Assembly: GCA_029262715.1 (NCBI GenBank)
Contig: JAJCYX010000310.1
Location: forward strand, 1 to 6,857
DNA from: Chloroflexota bacterium
Lineage (GTDB): Bacteria > Chloroflexota > Dehalococcoidia > Lucifugimonadales > Lucifugimonadaceae
Direction: 5' to 3'
Length of the DNA: 6,857 nt
Numbering within the stretch: the stretch's first letter is position 1; each line of letters begins with the position of its first letter. Shown piece after piece: positions 1 to 5,873 of the stretch. The translations under genes and the position numbers were made by a program. The notes under the pieces are model-generated. The model was not told where the DNA came from, made no database searches, and saw nothing but the letters and a program-made list of their open reading frames with translations.

Positions 1-746
1 TACTCGCGTTTTATCGCCTCTTCAGTCGGCACCTCAAGCACCGTGTCGCTCCCATTGATGAAAAACGCCTCGTGCCCCCCGAACTCCTTCTCAATCGCCA
101 GCCTGCACGCCCTTGCCGAATCGTGCCTGCCAGACCATGCCCACAGACCCATAGCGTTGCGGCCACCCGTGACGGTCTTGTCGGCGTTCTTCATGTAGTT
201 CCGAGCGGTTTCGGGATTCCAGAGAGCGTGAAATCGCATTGACGCGATCTGAAGGTCCGGCCTACGGCGGACGAATGCATCTGCCATCTGCTCACCCAGC
301 CACTTCGACTGCGAATACGCGTCCTGAACCCGAGGCGGATGTGCTTCGTCCACCGGAAAGTATTCGGGAGTGAAGAGGTCTGCTCCCCAGCCAGCGCCGA
401 GCGCGTTGATCGAGGATGCCATGACGATCTTCTTGACCCCGTACAGCTCTGCTGCTTCGAGCACGTTCCAGTTGGAGAGCATGTTGACGCGGAACACAGT
501 GTGCTCGGCGTCCATGTTCGGCGCGGGAATGGCCGCCATGTGTATGACTGCATCGACACCCTGCATCACAGATACAGTCTGTCCGTAATCGGTGAAATCA
601 ACCTTCTGGAACAGCGAGCCTGAGTCGTGCACGCTCGGCGGTGGAGGCGCGATGTCCCCGTTGATGCTTGTGTGACCGTACGCCGCAAGTTCAGCCATGA
701 TGTATTCGCCGGCCCGACCGGAACCGCCAGTAACAAGAACCTTCAT
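1..746 (-). CDS. NAD-dependent epimerase/dehydratase (extended SDR), C-terminus cut by window edge
   Basis: This is an extended short-chain dehydrogenase/reductase of the NAD-dependent epimerase/dehydratase family (COG0451 type), a cytosolic enzyme acting on sugar nucleotides, uronates or similar polyols. The 248 visible residues start MKVLVTGGSGRAGEY, which carries the GGxGxxG dinucleotide-binding loop at residues 7-13, with an acidic residue (D31) after the second strand as expected for NAD preference. HMAAIPAP at 69-76 matches the family's cofactor-binding H-A-A segment. Ser111/Ser112 and YSQSK at 144-148 supply the catalytic Ser and the YxxxK pair. The ATG at 746 is supported by GGGAG eight bases upstream. 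The frame is open to base 1, so the stop and perhaps 20-60 residues lie outside. It is the last of the leftward genes visible, 95 bases after an Ldh-family dehydrogenase. The substrate cannot be named from the sequence; a uronate dehydrogenase-like or sugar 4-epimerase role is possible. The family call is firm. Confidence 0.9.
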   Translation of the reverse strand, partial: MKVLVTGGSGRAGEYIMAELAAYGHTSINGDIAPPPPSVHDSGSLFQKVDFTDYGQTVSVMQGVDAVIHMAAIPAPNMDAEHTVFRVNMLSNWNVLEAAELYGVKKIVMASSINALGAGWGADLFTPEYFPVDEAHPPRVQDAYSQSKWLGEQMADAFVRRRPDLQIASMRFHALWNPETARNYMKNADKTVTGGRNAMGLWAWSGRHDSARACRLAIEKEFGGHEAFFINGSDTVLEVPTEEAIKRE

Positions 747-761
747 CTATCAATCTCCCTC

Positions 762-778
762 GGGTTATTTGGTCGAAG
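762..778 (-). promoter_or_regulatory. Candidate operator upstream of the epimerase gene
   Basis: On the minus strand this reads CTTCGACCAAATAACCC and lies 16-32 bases before the epimerase ATG. It matches 13 of 17 bases of a site upstream of the dehydrogenase at 3115, including an unbroken CGACCAAAT core. This copy lacks the second palindromic arm present at the other site. Sharing between two upstream regions suggests a common regulator; that is inference from two sites only. Confidence 0.25.
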
Positions 779-841
779 CGAAAACGCAGCAGTGCAAGAG
801 GACGCAATGTTTCTCGGACATGTGGAAAGACCGGAAGTCTA

Positions 842-1921
842 CTACCGAACCAACGTCTCAAGACCCAACTCGTTAGTGCAGGAATCGAACCACTCCGTCA
901 CCTCGCGGTGCAGTGGAATTCCGTCTACCGTCCGTTTCTGAACCTCTTCATATTCGGGAAGGCCTGCGTAGTACACACGGTCATGTCCCGGCGCAGGTGG
1001 CGTCTCGACAAGATAAGTCAGGAAATCGTCCATCGACTGTTTAAAGCGGTCAGTGTCAGTGAAAGCATCGATCGAGTAAGCGGCCACGAACTGGGTGCCG
1101 TTTCCAGGTGGGTTCGTCACGCCGAACATTCCTGCCGACAGAATTCCTGCGAAGATCTGGCCGATCACCGCCATTCCGTAGCCCTTGTGCGAGCCCATCT
1201 CCCTCGTAGCCCCGAACGGAAGGAGTCGCGTGACCTCTGGAACATCGCCTCCGGACATGATCGGCGTGCCGTCCTCTTCAGCCAGTAGTCCCGGCAGGAC
1301 ATCTGCACCGGTTCGACGCAGCAACACGATCTTGTTTGCGGCCACTGCAGAAGACGATATGTCTAGCACGAACGGAGGCATGCTCTTCGTTGGTACTGCC
1401 CATGAATGCGGAACAGCGCCGACCCTCGGCACAGCTCCAAGCGTCGGCACGGTCACCGCGCCGCCGCCAGTGATGGCGTAACCGATCATGTCGTGCTCAA
1501 GCGCAAGCATCGAGTGATAGGCCATCATGCCCGGGTGGCGGCTGTTGTAGATGGTCACAGCGCCGATGCCGAACTCTTTTGCCTTGGCGATAGCGATCTC
1601 CATTGCCTTAGGGCAAGCGACAAGGCCGTGCGCTCCGTCGGCGTCCATCGTCGCTGTGGCGGCCGACTCTCTAACGATCTTCAGGTCCGGCGTCGGGTTG
1701 ATTCCGCCCTCGCTGAACGTGCGCACGTAGCTGCGGAGCATGTTCGAAACGCCGTGCGTCTCGCAGCCACGCTCATCGGCAACAACCAGAGCGTCCATCG
1801 CCAGGTGGGCGTGCTCGTCCGGCATTCCCATCTTCAGAAATACCTCTTTAGTGGTCTTCCGCAGATTATCCGGCATGACGATCACACGGTCTTTTTCCGG
1901 CACATGAAAGTGATCAAGCAT
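842..1921 (-). CDS. Ldh-family (malate/L-lactate/ureidoglycolate dehydrogenase type) oxidoreductase, copy A
   Basis: This 359-residue protein belongs to the Ldh_2/COG2055 family of NAD(P)-dependent 2-hydroxyacid oxidoreductases, which includes malate, sulfolactate, ureidoglycolate and 2,3-diketogulonate enzymes and is unrelated to classical Rossmann lactate dehydrogenases. Evidence is the N-terminal ADERGCETHGVSN segment with the family's catalytic-type His (H56), RHPGMMAYH at 128-136 corresponding to the HxGxxxY region, VLDIS near 185-189, and SHKGYG at 244-249, the conserved Lys-Gly-Tyr-Gly cofactor/substrate motif. Length is normal for the family. The start at 1921 has only a weak AAGAG about seven bases upstream, but it aligns exactly with the start of its paralogue (MLxHFHVP). 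The protein is about 62% identical by hand alignment to the next gene upstream (2039-3115). Residue 170 is Val where the paralogue keeps the Asn of the family's N-P motif. The substrate is unknown; a 2-hydroxy or 2-keto acid from sugar-acid metabolism is the natural guess given the aldolase nearby. Confidence 0.9.
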   Translation of the reverse strand: MLDHFHVPEKDRVIVMPDNLRKTTKEVFLKMGMPDEHAHLAMDALVVADERGCETHGVSNMLRSYVRTFSEGGINPTPDLKIVRESAATATMDADGAHGLVACPKAMEIAIAKAKEFGIGAVTIYNSRHPGMMAYHSMLALEHDMIGYAITGGGAVTVPTLGAVPRVGAVPHSWAVPTKSMPPFVLDISSSAVAANKIVLLRRTGADVLPGLLAEEDGTPIMSGGDVPEVTRLLPFGATREMGSHKGYGMAVIGQIFAGILSAGMFGVTNPPGNGTQFVAAYSIDAFTDTDRFKQSMDDFLTYLVETPPAPGHDRVYYAGLPEYEEVQKRTVDGIPLHREVTEWFDSCTNELGLETLVR

Positions 1922-1986
1922 TATTTTTCTCTTGGCGGTGTTTGCCCGTCATTCCATCCCTGCTTTGAGCGAACCCGAGCGGTCTG

Positions 1987-2016
1987 TTCTGTCATGCAGA
2001 ATTAGATTCAGAATCT
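1987..2016. promoter_or_regulatory. Pair of inverted repeats between the two Ldh-family genes
   Basis: The 117-base gap between the paralogous dehydrogenases holds two adjacent inverted repeats on the plus strand: TTCTG-tcatg-CAGAA (1987-2001) and AGATTC-a-GAATCT (2004-2016), each with perfect arms. The first could form a small hairpin. The second has a one-base centre, so it is more like a protein-binding palindrome than an RNA stem. They lie 66-95 bases upstream of the copy A start and just beyond the stop of copy B, so they could act on either. No U-tract follows, which argues against an intrinsic terminator. Confidence 0.25.
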
Positions 2017-2038
2017 CTCAGTGGCCTTGCTGACTCGC

Positions 2039-3115
2039 TCACCTCGCCAACGGCTCCGTTCCCAGCTCGGCGCTGATCGAATCGAACCACTCGGTAACCT
2101 CATGGTGAAGCGGTATCCCGCGCTCCGCACGATCTATCGCCTCTTCATGTTCAATTAGACCGGCGTAGTAAACGCGATCATTACCCGGTGCGGGTGGCGT
2201 GTCGGTCAGGTACTTCATGAAGTCGTCCATCGACGACTTGAACCGCGCAACATCGGCGAACGCATCGACCTTGTACGCAGCCACGAAGTGCGACATGTGA
2301 CCCATGCCGTACTCACCGAAAGCCCCGGTCGAAAGAATTCCGCCGAACACCTGCGCAACAACGCTCAGACCGTAGCCTTTGTGCGAACCCATCTCCCGGG
2401 TCGCACCCGTCGGCAACATCCACGTGTGCTCCGGCACCGGCTCCTCGTCCATGATGGGCGTGCCATCGGCAGCTGCAAGCAGGCCCGGAATTGTCGGCTT
2501 ATTCATCCGCCTCAATAGCCCGATCTTGTTCGCAGCGACCGAGGACGACGAGATATCGAGCACGAACGGCGGCATCTCGCCGGTCGGGACCGCCCATGCA
2601 TGTGGGTTCGCTGCCATCCGAGGCTCAGCGCCGAATGTTGGCACCATGTTCTGACCGCCAGCCGTGATCGCGTAGCCAATCATGTCGTGCGGCAGCGCCA
2701 TCATCGCGTGATACGCCATCATGCCCGCGTGACGTCCATTGCCCACAGTCACAGCGCCAATGCCGTACTTCTCCGCCTTCTCGACCGACAGTTCCATCGC
2801 CTTCGGTACAACGACCAGTCCGAGACCAGCATCAGAGTCGATATTCGCTGTGGTCGGAGACTCTCGCACGATCTTCCAATTGGGATCAGGGTTCAGATAG
2901 CCCTCGCCAAACATCTCGATGTATCGACGCATCATGTTGGAGACACCGTGCGTGTCGGTTCCGCGATCGTCGGCCGAAACCAATGCATCGGTCGCCAGTG
3001 CTGCATCGGAATCGCTCAAGCCCATCTTGCGGAACAGCGCGTCAACGCTGCGCCGGAGATCAGCGGACATGACCCTGATCTCGTCCTCAGGCGGTACGTG
3101 GAAATGCTCAAGCAT
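2039..3115 (-). CDS. Ldh-family (malate/L-lactate/ureidoglycolate dehydrogenase type) oxidoreductase, copy B
   Basis: This 358-residue member of the same COG2055 NAD(P)-dependent 2-hydroxyacid oxidoreductase family is the tandem paralogue of the gene at 842-1921. It carries ADDRGTDTHGVSN with catalytic-type His56, RHAGMMAYH at 128-136, AANPHAWAVPT at 168-178 (keeping the family's Asn-Pro), VLDISSSSVAANKI near 185-198 and SHKGYG at 244-249. The two copies align almost without gaps; the only indel is one residue near 275, in a loop that is also the most divergent stretch. The ATG at 3115 has a good ribosome-binding sequence, AAGGGG, five bases upstream. It sits 132 bases after the membrane-protein gene and 117 bases before copy A. 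A partly palindromic element precedes it at 3144-3161. Retention of the family-typical residues makes this the better candidate for the ancestral activity, but the substrate cannot be assigned from sequence alone. Confidence 0.92.
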   Translation of the reverse strand: MLEHFHVPPEDEIRVMSADLRRSVDALFRKMGLSDSDAALATDALVSADDRGTDTHGVSNMMRRYIEMFGEGYLNPDPNWKIVRESPTTANIDSDAGLGLVVVPKAMELSVEKAEKYGIGAVTVGNGRHAGMMAYHAMMALPHDMIGYAITAGGQNMVPTFGAEPRMAANPHAWAVPTGEMPPFVLDISSSSVAANKIGLLRRMNKPTIPGLLAAADGTPIMDEEPVPEHTWMLPTGATREMGSHKGYGLSVVAQVFGGILSTGAFGEYGMGHMSHFVAAYKVDAFADVARFKSSMDDFMKYLTDTPPAPGNDRVYYAGLIEHEEAIDRAERGIPLHHEVTEWFDSISAELGTEPLAR

Positions 3116-3143
3116 TGGTGCCCCTTAGCAAAACTGGTAGATG

Positions 3144-3162
3144 TCGGACCATTTGGTCGGAG
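3144..3162 (-). promoter_or_regulatory. Imperfect palindrome upstream of Ldh-family copy B, candidate operator
   Basis: The plus-strand bases 3144-3161, TCGGACCATTTGGTCGGA, form an inverted repeat with seven of eight arm pairs matched around a two-base centre (core GACCA-tt-TGGTC). It lies 29-46 bases before the ATG at 3115, where a repressor or activator site would be expected. The minus-strand reading of 3146-3162, CTCCGACCAAATGGTCC, resembles the element before the epimerase start. The half-site order (ACCA..TGGT) is the inverse of the TGGT-N-ACCA pattern known for FadR/LldR-type GntR regulators, so no regulator family is assigned. Confidence 0.35.
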
Positions 3163-3247
3163 TTCGGTGAGCAGATTGACGGACAGATTCAACTGGGCCG
3201 ACGCCTGCGTGTCCCCCTGAGTAGGCCCCCGGAAGGCGAGCCCGATT

Positions 3248-3937
3248 CTACTCCCGTTCGACGTCGAGGAAGCGTCGGGGGATCTTGCTGAAGCGCGGCG
3301 GTGTCTGGCTGAAGCGAGAGAACGCGGTGCTGTGGCGCAAGAGATCGGACTGTTTACCCTGCGGGCCCGGTGTAACGAGGGCGATGCCAGGATTGTCTCC
3401 ATCCGCGTTCAGCCATCCGTAACGATGACGGTTGTTGGGCACGACTGAACGGGTGGCGAACATGACGAGGAACGCTGTCGGAAACGTGAAGAACATGTTT
3501 GCCGAGCCGACTACCAGGACGAACATGATGCCGCTGATGGGACCAAACCTCTCGAACCCTGCACCGCCGTCTGGAAGCTCCCCAGTCGCCCGTGCGATTC
3601 CGACCCAGATCAGCAGCATCGCCATTCCTGCGAACCCGGCGAATGTGCCGGCCCTGCCGTCTGCGTAGAGCGGGCGCTTGTTGAACCCGGCGATCAACCC
3701 TGTGATGATTCCGCCGTAGACCGGTGCGAACACTGCGCCCGACGCACCCTGTGGTCCGAGGCCGATCACCGACTCTCCCACGGGCTGTGACATTGCAAGC
3801 CAATTTGCTCCCGCGGTGGTGAAACCGCCGATCAGAACGGCGGCTGTGATCCGACGGTTGTGGGCCGAAACGGCCGATTTGAGGCCGTTCACAGTTCCGA
3901 CAATAGCTAGTGCAATCAGTTCGACCAGTTCACGCAT
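3248..3937 (-). CDS. Unrecognised integral membrane protein with soluble basic/proline-rich C-terminal tail
   Basis: I do not recognise this 229-residue protein. Hydrophobic, small-residue-rich segments lie at roughly 4-20, 30-49, 66-84, 97-117 and 133-160, giving about five candidate membrane spans. They are rich in Gly, Ala, Ile and Val, with GLGPQGASGAVFAPVYGG between the second and third. From about residue 163 the protein becomes polar, ending in a tail rich in Arg, Pro, Ser and Phe with a small internal repeat (RFSQTPPRF, then KIPRRF). No transporter signature, enzyme motif or signal peptidase site is evident. The ATG at 3937 lacks a clear Shine-Dalgarno sequence; TAGAAT ends six bases upstream, which would suit a leaderless transcript, but no matching -35 is seen. 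The gene lies 115 bases after the methyltransferase stop. Codon pattern and sustained hydrophobicity make it a real gene. Its role could be transport or membrane anchoring, which is speculation. Confidence 0.75.
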   Translation of the reverse strand: MRELVELIALAIVGTVNGLKSAVSAHNRRITAAVLIGGFTTAGANWLAMSQPVGESVIGLGPQGASGAVFAPVYGGIITGLIAGFNKRPLYADGRAGTFAGFAGMAMLLIWVGIARATGELPDGGAGFERFGPISGIMFVLVVGSANMFFTFPTAFLVMFATRSVVPNNRHRYGWLNADGDNPGIALVTPGPQGKQSDLLRHSTAFSRFSQTPPRFSKIPRRFLDVERE

Positions 3938-4052
3938 GCTTGGATTCTATCTTGCGGTCAATGACAGGGTAGGGCGATGTAGTCCTTGTCTCGCATACTG
4001 GTTAAGACGCGACACACCGCGCCGAGTTGCATATTCGAACAGATGGCCAGTG

Positions 4053-4835
4053 CTATTCGGTACGACTCGCCACGAAAATCATCTCGTCACTCTGCTCATC
4101 AAACGCTGATCGGTCGAACGAGCCGTAGACGTGCTCGACAACAAGACTCGTCTCTTCAAGCATCTCGAATACCTGGTGCGGAAAGAGGTAGCGAAGCCTG
4201 ACCTCAAGGCGTGCCCGTTCTACGCTTAAGCCGTCAGTCTCGATCTCTTCTACGGTCTGGATTGCATCGTTGATCTGCGATTCCGTGTCGAAGCAGTTGA
4301 TTGCTGAAAGCCGGAATTGCTTGCCGGTTTCTGGATCATCGACCTTGCCGATCTCAACCGGCTCCTTAGAATCGTCGAAGATCAGATCAGGCGTCGGATT
4401 GAACACATTGAAGATGAGTCGGCCGCCCGGTCTGATATGCCTTGCAGCAGAACAGAGCGCCGCAAGTTGATCTTCATATGTGGTGGCGAGCAGCAGGGTT
4501 CGCGCAGGAATTGTGACAAGGGCGAAATCGTGACGTCGCAGATCTACAGACCGCATATCGGCCTGAGTCAGAGTCAGGCTGCCTGGCATCGGTGACGACG
4601 CCTCCGCCTTTGCTTTTGCGACTGTCAACATCTCAGGGCTTGCATCGATACCGAACACCTCGACGCCTGCCTTCGCAGCGGGAACCGCAATGCGACCTGT
4701 GCCGACGCCGATCTCTAACACCGGACCGTTGGCGTTCTTGGCTTCATGCAGGTAAAAGCCAGCTTCCTCGCTGGTTTCGTCGTCTCCAACGGAGTAGAAG
4801 AGGTCGTACCACTTCGCCCACTCGGTGTAATTCAT
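4053..4835 (-). CDS. Class I SAM-dependent methyltransferase
   Basis: This 260-residue cytosolic protein transfers a methyl group from S-adenosylmethionine to an unidentified acceptor. It has the Rossmann-like class I methyltransferase core: VLEIGVGTGRIAVP at 39-52 is motif I (E/GxGxG), GIDASPEML at 62-70 supplies the acidic residue (D64) for the SAM ribose, QADMRS at 90-95 is the motif II region, and RPGGRLIFNVFNP at 134-146 is the post-core strand. The N-terminus, MNYTEWAKWYDLFY, is the common opening of this methyltransferase type and supports the ATG at 4835, although no strong ribosome-binding sequence precedes it. The gap from the upstream aldolase gene is only 26 bases, so translational coupling or co-transcription is likely. 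The C-terminal half (about 150-260) is a beta-rich substrate domain without a recognisable specificity motif. A small-molecule acceptor is more likely than DNA or rRNA, because target-binding motifs for nucleic acid are absent. Confidence 0.9.
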   Translation of the reverse strand: MNYTEWAKWYDLFYSVGDDETSEEAGFYLHEAKNANGPVLEIGVGTGRIAVPAAKAGVEVFGIDASPEMLTVAKAKAEASSPMPGSLTLTQADMRSVDLRRHDFALVTIPARTLLLATTYEDQLAALCSAARHIRPGGRLIFNVFNPTPDLIFDDSKEPVEIGKVDDPETGKQFRLSAINCFDTESQINDAIQTVEEIETDGLSVERARLEVRLRYLFPHQVFEMLEETSLVVEHVYGSFDRSAFDEQSDEMIFVASRTE

Positions 4836-4861
4836 GGGAATAGGTTCACTGTCGACATCCC

Positions 4862-5623
4862 CTAACCCCTCCCAACCGTCTCCATGAACTGGCGGCCGTA
4901 GGTGCTCATGAATGTTGGGATGTGCGTGTAGTGGTACAGGATTCCGGCTTCGGCGTTTTTCTTTGCCTGCTCAGCAGCACCCGGCGTCCCTGAAGCCTTA
5001 CCTGCGGCGTGAATACGCGCAAACGTTTCCTGCACAACCTTCTGCACCTCAGGGTGCCCATTCTGTCCGGGGTATCCGAGCGACTGCGCAAGGTCAGTGG
5101 GTCCGATGAAGAAGACGTCGACACCGTTAACCGTAAGAATCTCGTCAAGGTTTTCCACCGCCTCGACATCCTCAATCTGCACGCAGACCAGCATCTGCTC
5201 GTTGGCCTGTTTGACGTAATCGGTAGTCGCAACGCCGAACCCGAAATCTGCCATCCTGCCTCCGCCAAGCCCGCGCTTCCCGTCAGGATGAAATCGGCAA
5301 GCCTCAACAACAGCCCGCGCCTCGGCAGCGGTATTTACGTGTGGCACCTGAACTCCCATCACGCCCCGGTCCAGGTACTTGTTGATCACGGCAGCGTCGT
5401 TCTTTTCCGGCCTCACAAGCGGTGTGATCCCATGCAGTTCGGCTGCCATCACCAATGGGCCGATGTTGTCTGGAGTTATCGAGCCGTGCTCTGCATCAAG
5501 CATGACCCAATCAAACCCCAACTCACCGATCATCTCGACAATGTCGGCCGACGGGAACTGGACAGAAACTCCGAATGCCGGTTTACCAGCGGAAATGAGG
5601 CTCTTCATCCTGTTTTCCTGCAT
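4862..5623 (-). CDS. HpcH/HpaI-family class II aldolase (2-keto-3-deoxy-acid aldolase type)
   Basis: This 253-residue TIM-barrel enzyme belongs to the HpcH/HpaI aldolase/citrate lyase family, which uses a divalent metal to cleave 2-keto-4-hydroxy acids into pyruvate plus an aldehyde (HpaI, RhmA, GarL are named relatives). The key residues are all visible: LDAEHG with His46, LVRP with Arg71, VQIED with metal ligand Glu151, and FIGPTDLAQSLG with metal ligand Asp177. The family segment CRFHPDGKRGLGGGR lies at 109-123. Length is close to the usual 250-265. The ATG at 5623 has AAAGG seven bases upstream; a second Met at residue 6 is a possible alternative start. The C-terminal end (ILYHYTHIPTFM, about 228-239) differs from the G-x-D-x-x-L-L pattern common in relatives. 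It heads the leftward gene run, 26 bases ahead of the methyltransferase, and diverges from the aminotransferase gene. The exact substrate is unknown; a keto-deoxy sugar acid is likeliest. Confidence 0.93.
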   Translation of the reverse strand: MQENRMKSLISAGKPAFGVSVQFPSADIVEMIGELGFDWVMLDAEHGSITPDNIGPLVMAAELHGITPLVRPEKNDAAVINKYLDRGVMGVQVPHVNTAAEARAVVEACRFHPDGKRGLGGGRMADFGFGVATTDYVKQANEQMLVCVQIEDVEAVENLDEILTVNGVDVFFIGPTDLAQSLGYPGQNGHPEVQKVVQETFARIHAAGKASGTPGAAEQAKKNAEAGILYHYTHIPTFMSTYGRQFMETVGRG

Positions 5624-5660
5624 TGTCGAACCTTTCGCAAGCCGTGGTATTTGAGATCAG

Positions 5661-5685
5661 TCCATTTTGGAGCGTTATGAACGCT
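5661..5685. promoter_or_regulatory. Two abutting palindromes in the divergent aldolase/aminotransferase intergenic region
   Basis: Two inverted repeats share base 5671: TCCA-ttt-TGGA (5661-5671) and AGCGTT-atg-AACGCT (5671-5685), the second with perfect six-base arms. They lie 38-62 bases upstream of the aldolase ATG and about 190 bases upstream of the aminotransferase start, a usual position for a regulator acting on the leftward gene. Their close packing in a 250-base divergent region favours operators over chance, but no regulator gene is in the window. The centre of the second palindrome is also the ATG of a short plus-strand ORF. Confidence 0.4.
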
Positions 5686-5853
5686 GAATTTCGGCATCGA
5701 CCGCGCAACAGGCGTCAGATTCATCCATCGATGCTGTTGACAGCGTACATGGCGGGGCTGAAACTTTGTCCTTACGCTCAGTTTCCCAAGGTTGCTGCGT
5801 GGTTGGGTCTACCGGATTTCAGGCGCTTTCTGGAGACCACATGCGACCGGTAA
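5677..5853 (+). CDS. Doubtful small ORF, possibly a transposase-domain remnant
   Basis: A 58-residue frame opens at ATG 5677 with GGAG four bases upstream, and stops at 5853, just before the aminotransferase start. The frame is open further upstream to 5623, but that part overlaps the aldolase start. The product is basic at the N-terminus (NAEFRHRPRNRRQIHP), then has LLTAYMAGLKLCPYAQF and AAWLGLPDFRRFLE. This spacing of R-rich, HPxMLL, helical and F-R-x-x-L segments loosely resembles the N-terminal DUF772 domain of IS4/IS5/IS1182-type transposases. No DDE catalytic core, terminal inverted repeat or target duplication is present, so if the resemblance is real this is only a relic. It could equally be a chance frame over regulatory DNA, since G+C at third positions is unremarkable and the start codon lies inside a palindrome. 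Weakly supported. Confidence 0.25.
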   Translation: MNAEFRHRPRNRRQIHPSMLLTAYMAGLKLCPYAQFPKVAAWLGLPDFRRFLETTCDR

Positions 5854-5862
5854 CCGCACTAC

Positions 5863-5866
5863 GGAG
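5863..5866 (+). promoter_or_regulatory. Ribosome-binding site deciding the aminotransferase start (GGAG)
   Basis: GGAG lies seven bases before the GTG at 5874, an ideal spacing. A rival in-frame ATG at 5841 also has GGAG (5832-5835) five bases upstream. The GTG is preferred because it gives the N-terminal length closer to relatives. Confidence 0.5.
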
Positions 5867-5873
5867 AAAACCC

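Noticed and set aside
822..841. Short stem AGAC-ttccg-GTCT after the copy A stop as a terminator
   Set aside because: The four-pair stem is too weak and no T-run follows in the direction of transcription.
1406..3220. Two long plus-strand ORFs (1406-2005 and 2600-3220) whose products resemble each other
   Set aside because: They are antisense to corresponding parts of the two paralogous dehydrogenases. Their similarity is a shadow of the paralogy, and their products are Arg/His-rich with no recognisable motif.
3016..3803. Minus-strand frames 3016-3402 and 3354-3803 overlapping the membrane-protein and dehydrogenase genes
   Set aside because: Out-of-frame products are Arg-rich and lack the hydrophobic or catalytic pattern seen in the chosen frames.
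3980..4050. tRNA-like stretch with ACTGGTTAAGACGC and TTCGAAC
   Set aside because: The bases flanking TTCGAA do not form a five-pair T stem on either strand and no acceptor stem or anticodon arm can be drawn.
5009..5680. 223-residue plus-strand ORF antisense to the aldolase
   Set aside because: It opposes a gene with all catalytic residues intact, has no motif of its own and no supporting context.
5694..5734. Distant inverted arms GCATCGA (5694-5700) and TCGATGC (5728-5734)
   Set aside because: Seven-base arms separated by 27 bases are easily expected by chance, and part is explained by the CATCGATG self-palindrome.
5737..5765. TTGACA at 5737-5742 as a -35 box for the aminotransferase
   Set aside because: At 16-18 base spacing there is no acceptable -10 hexamer, so the match is probably chance.
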